Assembly (NCBI GenBank): GCA_036417435.1
Contig: CM070910.1
Location: 14,573,501 to 14,637,500, forward strand
Reading direction: 5' to 3'
From: Inia geoffrensis
Taxonomy: Eukaryota > Chordata > Mammalia > Artiodactyla > Iniidae
Length of the DNA stretch: 64,000 bases
The translations under genes and the position numbers were made by a program. A model generated the notes under the pieces. It saw only the letters and a list, made by a program, of their open reading frames with translations, made no database searches and was not told the DNA's origin. Shown in pieces: positions 1 through 10,925 of this stretch (within the stretch, counting starts at the first letter, position 1; every line of letters starts with the position of its first letter).

Positions 1-1110
1 AGCGTTTTCGTATCTTTCCCGTTCGGCATTGACTCAACGACTCTGCGTGTCTGGTCACTGATGAATCAGGTTCTGGACTTCAGTATATCCCGCAGAGTTT
101 AGCTTCTCTCTGACTCTGAAGCCATTCCTCTGCCACCTGATCTTCCCATGAACATCTGGCTTTTCCTCCAGCCATTTAAGAGTTTGTGGGATGTTTTGTT
201 TTGTTTCATTTGCATGGGTAGTATGTATTCTAAAGGATTTGGGGGGGAACATATTAGATTTTTCTGCTCAAGTCTGAAGAAAGGCTGGTTTTCTGCAAGT
301 GAGAATGGTGGAAGAGAGGTTGAAGAAGAGGAGGCTCTCTTGCTCCTGGGCTTTCTAGAATCTCCAAGTGCAGGCTGACATCTGTAGGGCAAGCCATGCA
401 TCTCAAAATCGGCTTAGGAGAGAAAATCAAAACTCTCACAATCAATGCTTTAAAACCTTTAGAAATAAAGGCTCTTAATTGTCTTCCATCTTCTCTATAC
501 TTGCAAGTTAGCCTGTAAAATAATTTGAATATGCAAATTTGTCTGAGATTAATTTCCACATAGAGCAGAACATATTCTAGGTAATGTGTAAAGTATTTCA
601 TTTTGACTTAAGAAACATAGAATTTCAACAAGATTCACTTACCAAAAAACCCATCACGTATACTAATGCATTGTGGCAGTTTTATTAGCTTTTTATTATT
701 TTTATTATGATTTGTGGCAAAAGGTAAATTATTTACTAAAATGTTTTGAACACTTAAAACATTTTGAAAGCAAAATAGTTTTTTCTGAATTAATTAAATT
801 CTTCAGTTATTTGATTTGCCAGAATGGGTGAGGTACGCTTTTCAAATAGCATTTAGCTACCTGTTAAAATCAGTTGTGCACATCAATACAGAGGAGAAAA
901 TTATTTAGAGCAACATTTCTCAAAATAGGACATCTGGTGAATCCTGAAGGTTATGGATTATTTTCTAGCTCATTAGAAAATTTAAATGTATAATATACAA
1001 TTCAGATAAAATAAAATTAGATCAATCATCCTTCGAAGACTATTACTGACATTCATTTGTATTCCAATATGTGCTTTCTCAAGTGGGAGAGTACAAATAA
1101 CAGCAAAAGC
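1..1110. other. No recognised feature
   Basis: I see no repeat family, RNA gene or convincing exon here. Several short open frames overlap on both strands between 55 and 601, none resembling a known protein. From about 600 the sequence is AT-rich. Confidence 0.5.
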
Positions 1111-1316
1111 CTTCTGAGCAGGCACCAGAGGTCAATATTATTCTAAGCACTTTCACAACAACTCAATGAGGCAAGTACCATTGCAAACCCATTTTACAGA
1201 TGAGGAAACTGTAGGATACCAAGGTTAAGTACCTACCCCAACATTTTAGAGCTGGAGTCATGGTTCAAACTCAGGTGGTCTGACGCAATCAGCAAAGCTT
1301 TTAACACTCCACTGCA
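1111..1316 (-). repeat. MIR SINE relic
   Basis: An ancient tRNA-derived MIR in reverse orientation. The core block CCCATTTTACAGATGAGGAAACTG is seen in near-consensus form around 1190-1212, preceded by a CACAACAACTCAATGAGG-like block and followed by a degraded tRNA-like head. No TSD is visible, as expected at this age. Confidence 0.85.
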
Positions 1317-3287
1317 GAATCAAAACCAGCACAGGGTGGGAACACAAATGTTTTACATGTATCATTGGAAGAAAAAATTGAGAAGTTATCGGTGAATGGG
1401 TAAGAACACGTTTCTACAGATTGACATAGAAAGGTTACTATGAATCATCTTAAAGTTTATCATGCTAATGAAAACACTAAAAATAAAAATGTCTGCTTGG
1501 ACTGACATTGTTTTAAAATATTCCATGCTTTCTTCTAGAAAAAAAAAAAATCTCCTTTGAGGAAAAGTTTCTAATTAAATTGTGTTCACCATTGTTAGAT
1601 AGACTGAATAATGAAAAAACAAATAGGAAGAAAAGAACAATGTAAGGGAAACAGCGTGATACAGTGTAATTGAAACAAGCACGGTGCAAATTTAATCTCA
1701 TGAGTATAATTCAGAGAGAAGTATCACACCTTTAGGCCTAATTCCCTCACATGCATTTTGTAAGTGAAAAATGAAGCCTTTTACTTCATCGAAGTCAGGT
1801 TATCCACTATATCTTTATTTTTTTAAAACTCAACATACACATTCCCTTAAGTGGAATGTTGTTTGTTAATAAATACAGAACAAGGAAGTTCTAGATCTTT
1901 CCAGGTCCCAACTTTTTTTTTTTTTTTTTTTTTTTAAATACTTCTCGTTCCAGAAGTGATCACTAACAGCCTGGTCTTCACAAGCAAAGTAAAGCAGAAA
2001 ATTGACGCAATCTGTCTGGGTCATTCAAGCAAAATTCTGCTGTGATCTGGGTGAGTCAGGTTAAAATAAAACTCAGGTTTTTGATTTGGAGTGGTTTTGT
2101 CTGATGCCCCAGGCAATAGCAGAGTTTGTGACTCAATTACATAGTTAATTGTCCAAATTCTTTGTTTGCCCTTATTAGCAAAGATGTTTGCTTTGGGCGG
2201 TGCTCTCAGTATGATTTCATCATATTCTGAAGGCAGCCCTGCACATTCAGTTTGCCTCATGAAGAGCAAATCAAAATTGAAACTCTGCTTGTCTTGAGAT
2301 GCCAGTCAGTACCCAAGCACCCACTCACTCAGCTCTCTAAGGGCAATTGCCCTGCCCTCAGCTCCTGTTGCCTAGACAACCAAGTCGCATCCATATGATC
2401 CTCAGCCCCCCCTCAGATCAGAGCTAATTGGATCAGAGATAAGCATCTAACCCAGATAGGCAGGGACCAAGGACATGGCCTAATGTGAAAAGATGAACTT
2501 GACCAATCATATCCAGCTCTCAGGATGTATGAATTTTGGAAACCTAGACTGAGATAGCGAGACACACAGGCAGGAAGGATGTCTTGGGGTAGGCTGGAGG
2601 CCACCGTTAGCAAAGGCCCTTAGCAAATGAAGTTACGTGAGGACAGAGAAACCCAATGGCCAAGATGAACACATATGGGGCTCTGGGCCCGTGAGCGCGT
2701 GGCAGGGTCTGTACAGCTGCATTGGTCACTGGCCGGGTTGTGAATGTCACACAAATTCTTCCATAACCCTTATTACCAGGTATCCAAGGGAGTCTCTGTT
2801 CCTTGCCATAAAAAACTGTAACTAAAACACTCATCCCCGATCACAGGTGCTAGTTTATGTAGCAGAAGGCACACTATCCAGCAGTCCTGTTTCCAATGTA
2901 CAGGTCCAGGGAGTTTGAAAACAGAGCCTTCATAGAACCAATACCTGGTGACTCAAATTGAAACTCTCTAGTTGAAGCTTATAGGGATAAAGATAGTCTC
3001 TTTCTCAAGGACCAACTTCCTTCAGATAACAAAGATGTTAGGCAGAAAATACTTTTGCCAAAAGATAACAAATTCAATTAAACCTTACCCTTCATCTATA
3101 GAAAGGCCTTTAAAATTTCCCTTCGTAAATCACATGCCTCTTCTTTATATAGAAAATGATATACAGCAAGTCACAAACATCCCATGTGGAGAAATAATTA
3201 TTGAAAAAACTTCTGGTTGAAGAATAAATGGGCTTTTATACTGATAGGGGTGACAAAGGAAATAGCATCTGAAGAACACCATGGTTT
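1317..3287. other. Mostly unrecognised; contains a 23-bp poly-T
   Basis: A run of 23 T lies at 1913-1935 with no recognisable SINE or L1 beside it. At about 2400-2600 a stretch with AGCTAATTGGATCAG and later TGAGATAGCGAGACAC has the look of an old interspersed repeat, but I cannot name it. No exon was recognised. Confidence 0.4.
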
Positions 3288-3304
3288 AAAGCGGAAAAGC
3301 TAGT

Positions 3305-3666
3305 GGCTTCCCTGGTGGCGCAGTGGTGAAGAATCCACCTGCCAATGCAGGGGGACACGGGTTCGATTCCTGGTCCGGGAAGATCCCACATGCCGCGGAG
3401 CAACTAAGCCCGTGCGCCACCACTACTGAGCCTGAGCTCTAGAGCCCTCGAGCCACAACTCCTGAGCCCATGTGCCACAACTACTGAAGCCCACGCACCT
3501 AGAGCCCGTGCTCCACAACGAGGGAAGCCACCGCAATGAGAAGCCCGCGCACCGCAACGAGGAGCAGCCCCCGCTCGCTGCAACTAGAGAAAGCCCGCGC
3601 ACAGCAACGAAGACCCAATGCAGCCAAAAATAAATTAAATAAATAAAAATCTTCTTTAAAAAAAGA
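3305..3666 (+). mobile_element. CHR-1-type tRNA-derived SINE, long form
   Basis: A full-length cetacean CHR SINE. It opens with GGCTTCCCTGGTGGCGCAG (A-box region), has a B-box match GGTTCGATTCC near 3360, and contains the long-form extension with AGCAGCCCCCGCTCGC and GCAACGAAGACCCAATGCAG. It ends in an AAATAAAT-type tail. It is flanked by a 17-bp TSD (3288-3304 and 3667-3683, one mismatch), so both ends are well fixed. The copy has no protein-coding capacity and would have been mobilised by L1 machinery. Confidence 0.95.
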
Positions 3667-3683
3667 AAAGTGGAAAAGCTAGT

Positions 3684-4469
3684 CACTCTGCTGAGCAAAG
3701 AAAACCTCTCCGTGACCCTCCTTACTCCCCCAAGTCCCTGCCTCTCCATCTTCTCCGCAAACACCAGTCCCTGACCACTGCTCAACCCCATCCGTCTCGG
3801 TTGCCAGATACACAAACACACACACACTTCTCCTTGGTGGGAAGCAAGGTCTCAACTAGCATTTGGAGAAGGTTGGCCCTTCCAGGAGTTTATTTTCATG
3901 GAGTAATAGGAGAACTTCTAAGGGGAAAAGAGAACCCCACAGATGTCATGCAAGGCCAAGGAGCCAGGGCCAGAGGAAAACGGTTTTTAAATACAGCACA
4001 GATTTGTCACTGTTTGTCAAGTGTACTGCAAGAACAGGTTGCTATAAAAAGCAGAAGAAAAATCTCTGTAAGACATTGAGACCAAAGGGAAGCCTTGATT
4101 CCTAAACCACATGACAACTAGTAGCGAGCAGCTCTCCCCACTTAAGGATCCGGCCACCTAAGCAGCAGGTGAACCCAGCCCTCATCGGCGCCTCTGATTG
4201 GCACCAGCAGCAACCGCCTTGGCTTCAGCAAGCCTGCAGTGATTCTCAACACCCGGGGCAAGTTCGGCAGCAACTGCTGATTCATCTGGGGACACAGGAA
4301 GGAAGAATTTGATAGGACTTCAGCTTGTAAAAAAAAAAAAGAGTTGATGGAGAACAGAGTGAGAACAATATTATTTTACTATTGTTTTCATCCTATTTTT
4401 TTTCCTGGGCTGGTTTATTCTAGGGAAATATGGATTACAAGAACTTCAGACTCTGTCCCCAAAACATCT
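3684..4469. other. No recognised feature
   Basis: It holds a short CA-rich run near 3811-3828 and an A run at 4330-4340. Several overlapping short open frames lie at 3801-4105, without recognisable domains. No repeat family is assigned. Confidence 0.4.
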
Positions 4470-4920
4470 TCAGCCTCCATCCCTTCTATTTCCTTCTTCA
4501 TGTTACTACTCAAGCCTTCTTCAGCTCTGAGCTGGACTATTGCAATAGCATCCTAATGGCATCTGACTGCCTCCAGCCTCTCCTATTTCTGGTCCACGGA
4601 ACACACCTTCACCAGATTACCTTCCTGACTAATCATCGTCGTCATGTCACCACACGAGCAAATTAAGTGCAAACCACTCACCATCTCCCTAAGAATCCGG
4701 TTCCAGCCCACCTCTTCAGCCTCAAGCTCTGGTCAGGTGGCTTCGTTCCCTGCTCCCAGTATGCCACACTTATGTATCGACCTCTTCCCTGTCTGGGTTA
4801 GTTATGATCCTACCACTTCTTCAAAGTTCGTCTCAAAGAACATGTTCTCTAGGGGGCCCCTTCCTGATTGCCCACCCACCTCTGAATCCCCACTGAGCAT
4901 TGCTTGCACTTGTCGCCTCC
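4470..4920 (+). repeat. L2 LINE relic, ORF2 3' part
   Basis: A decayed L2 (CR1-clade LINE) in sense orientation. Forward translation around 4516-4560 reads ELDYCNSILMAS, which matches the conserved LDYCNS motif of L2 reverse transcriptase. Downstream, CCTTCCTGATTGCCC near 4860 corresponds to the L2 3' region normally reading CCTTCCCTGACC. It is much mutated and not coding. Confidence 0.75.
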
Positions 4921-5020
4921 AGTAACAGGTACTTAAGAAGCACCTCCTCTATGCCGGGCAAAGATGGATAGACATGGCCTTAAGGAGTTTGTGTCTAGAA
5001 GGGATAGACCCTTCAACAGA
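4921..5020 (-). repeat. L2 3'-end-like fragment
   Basis: Resembles the reverse complement of the L2 3' terminus (AGCACCTCCTCTATGCCGGGCA, then AAGGAGTTTGTGTCTAGAAGGG). It lies directly after the sense L2 piece but points the other way, so it is probably a separate insertion or a rearranged end. Confidence 0.5.
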
Positions 5021-5491
5021 TGAATTGTATGACAACCTAATAACTGACACATCAGAGCTGAAATAGGGTTTTCCTGAACACTTGATAACACTCTCAGGGA
5101 AATGAAAGTGCAGTCTGGTACTGAGTCACCTGTGCATCTCCCACACCTCCTACCACCAACTGATTGCGGTCAATTGCAGGTTACCTGGGAATGTGTCATA
5201 CTCCACCTAGATCCATGGCAGTAATTCACACAGTGCCGGACACACAGTCTTTTTTTTTTTTCGTTAAAATGAATTTCAACTTGAAGAGAAGAGACAGAAA
5301 GTCCCGTTCAGCCCAATCTCCACCCCTCTGTCGTCCCCAGGGGCCTAGGAGACCTACATTTCCCTTGCTCTCCAAGTAGCAGCAACAGTGCAGCTTGACC
5401 ATTTACAGTAGTACTGAGCAGCCTCAACCCCCAAGCACATCCCTGCCTGGGTTTGGAAAGCTTCCTCTACAACATCAAAATCTGTACTGGA

Positions 5492-5790
5492 GGGCTTCCC
5501 TGGTGGCGCAGTGGTTGAGAATCTGCCTGCTAATGCAGGGGACACGGGGTCGAGCCCTGGTCTGGGAAGACCCCACGTGCCGCGGAGCGACTGGGCCCGT
5601 GAGCCACAACTACGGAACCTGCATGGCTGGAGCCTGTGCTCCGCAACAAGAGAGGCCGTGATAGTGAGAGGCCCGCGCACCGCGATGAAGAGTGGTCCCC
5701 GCTTGACGCAACTAGAGAAAGCCCTCGCACAGAAACGAAGATGCAACACAGCAAAGATAAATAAAGTCTTTTTTTGAAAAAAAAAATTTA
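5492..5790 (+). mobile_element. CHR SINE, intermediate form
   Basis: Begins GGCTTCCCTGGTGGCGCAG and has the middle-length CHR body, including GAAGAGTGGTCCCCGCTTG and GCAACTAGAGAAAGCCC, then an A-rich tail to about 5788. A short TSD TACTGGA occurs at 5485-5491 and 5791-5797. The B-box region is altered (GGGTCGAGCCC), so a functional pol III promoter is unlikely. Confidence 0.93.
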
Positions 5791-5799
5791 TACTGGAAA

Positions 5800-6116
5800 C
5801 TATTTTCCCTCAAGGCCTAATACCTTTAAGGTCCTTGAAGTAAGGACATGAAGCAAAAAAAAATGAAACATAGAAAACAAGAAGGAAAACTAGATAATTA
5901 CATCAGAGACAAGGCATAACATATTTAAATTACACAGTTTGGGCATTAAGTAAAATAAGAGGATAATAGAACATAAAAGGCAATCATTTAGATCACTAGA
6001 TCATCGTAAGTGTAAAATGTGCTTAAAAGGGTTAATAATATGAATATAATTTTGTTGCCATCACTTGGGCAATGAATGTGTTTAATCATTTTCCCCACAA
6101 TCAAACTGTGGTTGGT

Positions 6117-6119
<3 letters not shown>
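5800..6119. other. AT-rich, no recognised feature
   Basis: A-rich, low-complexity unique sequence between the SINE and the TA microsatellite. Nothing resembling a gene or repeat family was seen. Confidence 0.4.

Positions 6120-6164
<45 letters not shown>
6120..6164. repeat. (TA)n microsatellite
   Basis: An uninterrupted TA dinucleotide run of about 45 bp. Not associated with a recognised L1 tail, unlike the TA tract at 51.6 kb. Confidence 0.97.
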
Positions 6165-6166
<2 letters not shown>

Positions 6167-7987
6167 CTCTTTTATAAAATCGTCTAGCCTTTTCTGGTTT
6201 GCTTACTCCACTTTCCAAAGCAAAGATCCACATGGATGGCTCCAGGGGATTTGGAATCCCCTGAAATCGTAGCCAACATTTTGGCTACATTAACACATGT
6301 GCATTTTTCTGAGAAGGGAGTCTAGAAACTCCATGTGATTCTTTAAGAAGCCTAAACAAGATTAAGAACTACTAAAGGCATGGGCTTATCATTATAAGTG
6401 CTGTGACGTATATACTATTGTGTTTCTTTGAAATTTTTTAACATTGCCTGTATGATTACTTTTTCTTTTCAAAACTAACACCTTTTACCAAATTAATAAA
6501 GTTTTACAATTTGTACCTTTCTTCTAAAATAAATTGAGATATAGTCATTTCTCATTTTTTAACATTTTACTTGTAAAACTCCAAAGAGATCTTGTTTTTA
6601 AAACCTTAGGGCCAGCCAGCAATTACCAAGTCGTAACATGAACCGGCTCCTGGCATTCAGAACGAACCCTAGAAGATCAAGGCTGAATACTAACTTAGCA
6701 GGTAAACAGTTTTCCTGTAAAGGTGGGACAGACAGTTGATATGCATGTAAGGGTTCGTAACTGGTTTTTGTAATCTCTCCGTTTTCGGTGCCTCTTGCGG
6801 TGTTTCTGCACTTAAGAGATTTGTGTAAGAAGCAACAGCAGGTTTCCAGCTGCAGACACAGCCCCCGCACCTCGCAGGGAGCCTGTCTTCCAGAGTCACC
6901 ACAGGGGGGTCTTTGCTTGTTGAGACATTTAAAAGGTGTTTTGCTGGAATCCACACTCCAAGGAGGGGCCCTGAAAGGAGAACTGGCCCAAGCCAAGCTG
7001 TGGGTCACCACTAAGCCAACCAAAGCAGCCGGAGCCAGCAGACGCTCTCGAGCAGAGGCAGCAGAGTCTGTCCCAAAGAGTTTGTGTCTTATTTATTCAG
7101 GCAAAGAAAGGGTATTCATTTCAACCAGCAAGGGAGATGTTAGGTTATGTAACCCTGGGATGAAGAGAATGAGGCTTTTTTTTTTCTTTTTCCTGGAGAA
7201 AAGTATTGTGAAATAGTCCAGAAACAACCTCCAGTTTCCATGGTCACTCCTGCCCCCAAAAGCCTCTATATCACAAGATCGACGGTCAGAGCCATGGGCT
7301 GTCTTAGGGTTATAGGTTCGGGTTAAGAGAAGCCAGAGGAGAGCTGGTGGGCCCAGGGCCCTCTCCCGTCTACGTTGTCCCCTCCCCCGTCAGAGCCTAC
7401 CGGGGCCGTGGGAACCCTTGACCACGCACCTTCATCAGTCATTTCAGAACAACCACGGTCCTATCATCCTGAAGCATTTTCCCCACCTTCTCACACTCCA
7501 ATGCAACCTTAGAAAGAATCCTTATTTATGGGTCTGCTGCACAGAGCCAGCCTGAAGCATCATTAAGAATTATTGAAAAGGGACGCTTAAGTAAGCCTGA
7601 GGTTGACCAATGTATCAAAACTCCAGGCTGGTGAGGACCAGAGTTTGCTTTTTTTAAGGGAAAAATGAGAATGTGAGCCCAAGTGAGGTGTCAGCCAGGA
7701 GGTGGGTCCTGAGAGGCAGGGACAGAGGGAGTGCGAGTGCTGTGAGTGAAAAGGACCCCAGCTGGCTGACGCAGCAGGGACAGGGAAGTGACCACAACCG
7801 ACCCCAGCATTGGTAGAGCCCCAGGTGGGCAGGACAGGTGCAGAAGTCACACAATAGGCCATGTGGAGCCTCAGGTTGTCCAAGACGTGGGAAGTTCCAC
7901 TTCTGGGGAGACTAGAGCATAAGGCCAAGACTCGGCCACAGAGCAAGGCAAACCCAGTCACTTGGGAAGGATTTTAGAGATTAGCTA
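6165..7987. other. No recognised feature
   Basis: Unique-looking sequence. Overlapping open frames of about 140 codons on opposite strands (6598-7023 minus, 6788-7216 plus) have no recognisable domain and shadow each other. Moderately GC-rich from 6850 to 7450, without CpG-island character. Confidence 0.4.
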
Positions 7988-9092
7988 GGACACCCATTCA
8001 TTTCTTTCTTTCATCTAATAATTATTTACTGAGCCCCTGTCCCATGCCAGGTATTGTTCCAGGTGTTGGGGACATAGGAAACAAAATAGACCAAAATCCC
8101 TGACTTTGTGGAGTTTATATTCTAGTGGAGGAAGAAGGGAGGTAAACAATAACTAATAAATAAGATAGAGAGAGAAGCTCAAGTGGCGACAAGTGTGAAG
8201 GTGAAGATTAAGCAGGGAATGGGGACAAGGGGCACAAAAGCAAGGTTGACCTTTAAGTGTGGCAGTCAGACAGGTGACCCTAGAGATGACCCTGAGCGAC
8301 CACCTGAAGACGGTGAGGGAGAAGTATTCCGGGTCTGCAACAGCCCAGAGTAGTAGCAAGCACAAGGTCAGGAGTGTCCCAGGCATATCTGGGCAACAGG
8401 GTGGAGCTAGAGGGGCTGAATTGGTGCCCACAGGGGTAGACAAAGGAGAAGAGGTGGGAGAGGTAACAGGAGCTCCAAGCTGTATAGGACCATCCAAAGG
8501 GAACTGCCTTTTACTCTCAGGGTGATGGAACACCACTGGAGGCTTTTGGGCAGGAGTGACATGATATGAGTCCAGTTTGAAAAGGCCTACAATACCTGAT
8601 TAGTACAGACCTATGGGTGGGGTGGGGAGAGACAGGAGGGGCAAGGACCAGGGAGGAGGCCACTGCCCCAGCCCAGGTGAGAAGCCAGGGTGCTTACACC
8701 AGGGCAGTGGTGGTCAGTGTGGCCAAGTAGTTACATTCTAGGTGAACTTGAAAGGTAGAGCCAACATGCTTGCTGATACATATGACGTCCAAGGAGTGAG
8801 AGAGAGAAAGGAGGCCAGAACGCCCCCAAGGCTTTTGGGGTCCATACTCCAGAACCCTAGTATGGAGCAGTCATTTACTCAGATAAGGAAGACCCCAGTA
8901 GGCCCAGGGTGGGAGGAAGAGAGGGTTCTACAGTCCAGCTTTAGAAATGTTAAGTTTGAGATGCCAATTTAGACACCCAAATGGATATAAGTTGACAATC
9001 GAGGTCAATAGAAAGGGCTTGAATGGAAATATAAATGGGATGTGGAGGTCATCAGTGTACAGATGGTATTTAAAACTTTGAAGACGGTGGCT
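7988..9092 (-). repeat. L2 LINE relic, 3' UTR plus ORF2 end (about 1.1 kb)
   Basis: A reverse-oriented L2. From the left, the 3' terminus ATTATTTACTGAGCCCCTGTCCCATGCCAGG is followed by ATTCTAGTGGAGGAAG, the ORF2 end (GGGTGATGGAACACCACTGGAGG, GTGACATGATATGAGTCC) and, near 8950, GTTAAGTTTGAGATGCCAATT. These blocks come in L2 order without large gaps. It is one of the longest uninterrupted L2 pieces here. Open frames inside it are chance frames. Confidence 0.85.
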
Positions 9093-9850
9093 CCTGGTTG
9101 GTGACAGTGGAGCCCGGCATCTCTTCTCATCTGCTCAGCTGCCCAGGGTCTCTGCCTCCCTACCCTCAGGTACCTATAATCTCCCTATTATCTGGTTTCA
9201 CCTGGGTTTGCTTTGCTCATTCCTGGCTGTTACTTCCCTCTTCAGCTCAAATGCGTTTATTTACTTCTTCTGAGTCCTGTTCTCTCAGAGCGCTTTTCTT
9301 TGGATGTAACAGACTAGCAGATATAAATGAAATGAATAGGTCTTAATGTCTGGAAATCGCCTTTCAAGCTGATGTGAATTCTTTTTAATAGGGAACTTTT
9401 AGGCCAGGTCACAGGTCCCATCTGGGACACGTGGCATCCTTTGAATTGCATGCGGGAAGACAGCTGGCTCCGAGGATGAAAGCGTTGCCCTTGAGATACC
9501 AAATGGACATTTCATCCACTCTCAAAAACAATCTTTCCACAACTGGATCAGGACCTTTGAAAAATATATATATTTCCACCACAGTTTAAATAAAGGCTAT
9601 CAATACTATTTCATACCATTTCACTCCATTTTCATAGCATCTTAAGTGCTCCAGAAGTTAACTGAAGAAAAGCTTATTATTTTGAAAGTCAGGAAGAGCC
9701 AGAAAGTATGGGAGCAGTGTCAGAAGAATAGGCCTATTGACAGCTAGAAAAAATCCACAAATGTGCATCGGTCCACACAGGTGTCTAGTACTAGGCTAAG
9801 ATCCCTTGCCTGGAGAGGCTTCTAATGAGCATTTTTCCATGGGTTACTAG
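9093..9850. other. No recognised feature
   Basis: No repeat family or exon recognised. A short TA tract sits near 9562-9572. Confidence 0.4.
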
Positions 9851-10006
9851 CAGTTCTCAACCCTGGCTGTCAACTAACGAGTCTTTACAAATGTCTAGGC
9901 CTAAACCACACCCTCAGATGTTCCCATTTCTGGGAAGAGACCAGAGCATCATTTTCTTAAAAATCTCCAGGTGAATCCAATGTGCAGCAAGAGTTGCAAA
10001 CCCCTG
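9851..10006. mobile_element. hAT-Charlie-type MITE (MER5/MER3-like)
   Basis: A short nonautonomous DNA transposon relic. The left end CAGTTCTCAACCCTGGCTG and right end CAAGAGTTGCAAACCCCTG are diverged inverted termini, and the interior has CTCCAGGTGAATCCAATGTGCAG, typical of hAT-Charlie MITEs. No transposase is encoded. The exact subfamily is not assigned. Confidence 0.7.
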
Positions 10007-10204
10007 GGTTGGATTAATCTTTTGACACTGTTTTCTATGAATCTGTCCCATTCAAGGCCATTCCTGTACCTCGTACACATACAATCAAACCAGATCATGA
10101 CATCGCCAGTTGTCATGTTTCTGTATGTTTACTGTTTCTGTACATTTACTTCCTGTTTCTTACATTTGCTTTAACATATTTTTCATTATATTTTTTTTTT
10201 ACAG

Positions 10205-10539
10205 CTTTGCCATGTTGAACAGTACTGCTTAAGGGAATGTGTGAACCTTCATTAGTGGAAAAGAAAAACTCCCGGGCAACAGTTCCAATGCCTGAAAAAA
10301 CAAAGCTAAAACAATATGGTATTCCAAATTTATGTCAAGACTTCCTCCCTTTGCAAACTCTGCTGCAGAAATTACACTGCGTACCCTGTTCCCAGAGCGA
10401 TTCTCTTATTGACAATGTGGGTGAAGAAGTAAACAAAAAGAGCCATGCTCATTTCAAGCCTCTGAGAAACAGAGGCCAAAAGAAAAATAAAATCAATCAA
10501 CCTTTGCCAAGTGGAAAAGAACAAGCCAGCAGGGACTGA
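10205..10539 (+). other. Unassigned open frame after a splice-acceptor-like site
   Basis: A T-rich tract ending TTTACAG at about 10204 precedes an open frame running from 10219 to a TGA at 10537-10539. The first ATG is at 10237 and would give a 100-residue lysine-rich protein. I recognise no domain or homologue and see no clear donor site, so I do not call a gene. It could be a chance frame. Confidence 0.15.
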
Positions 10540-10769
10540 GGTCCTATATTCAGCTTTTAAAAGAGTATTTCGAACAGTAAAGAACAAAATATTAGGTAAT
10601 CCCTCCAAAGATTTACAAACAACATGACAGAGCAATGCAAACCGAATGGATACCACAGGGCATAGGTTTACTCTGGAAGGAAACAGCTGGACGTCCTGAA
10701 CTTCATTAACGAAATACTCCATGTGTTTGCATTCATTCACAGCAGCCTCTCAGGGAACCAGTGGGCTGT

Positions 10770-10925
10770 CAGTAATATTCTCTATTCTTACCTTTAAAAA
10801 CTTTTGGAAACACTGTCAGCAAGCACTTGAATTCCCATTTTACAGAAAGAGAGATAAAGGCAGGAAGATGGTAATTTCTCTGATCAACAAAGTAGCGGTT
10901 AAGCTGCCTCCGACACAGCTAAGAG
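10770..10925 (-). repeat. MIR SINE relic (weak)
   Basis: The block CCCATTTTACAGAAAGAGAGATAAAGG followed by a degraded tRNA-head-like stretch resembles reverse MIR. Diverged, boundaries approximate. Confidence 0.5.

Noticed and set aside
3305..3400. SINE heads as functional tRNA genes
   Set aside because: Only A- and B-box remnants remain. The cloverleaf is not complete, and the body continues into the SINE.
6598..7216. Overlapping frames of about 140 codons on opposite strands
   Set aside because: They shadow each other in a mildly GC-rich stretch and show no protein family signature.
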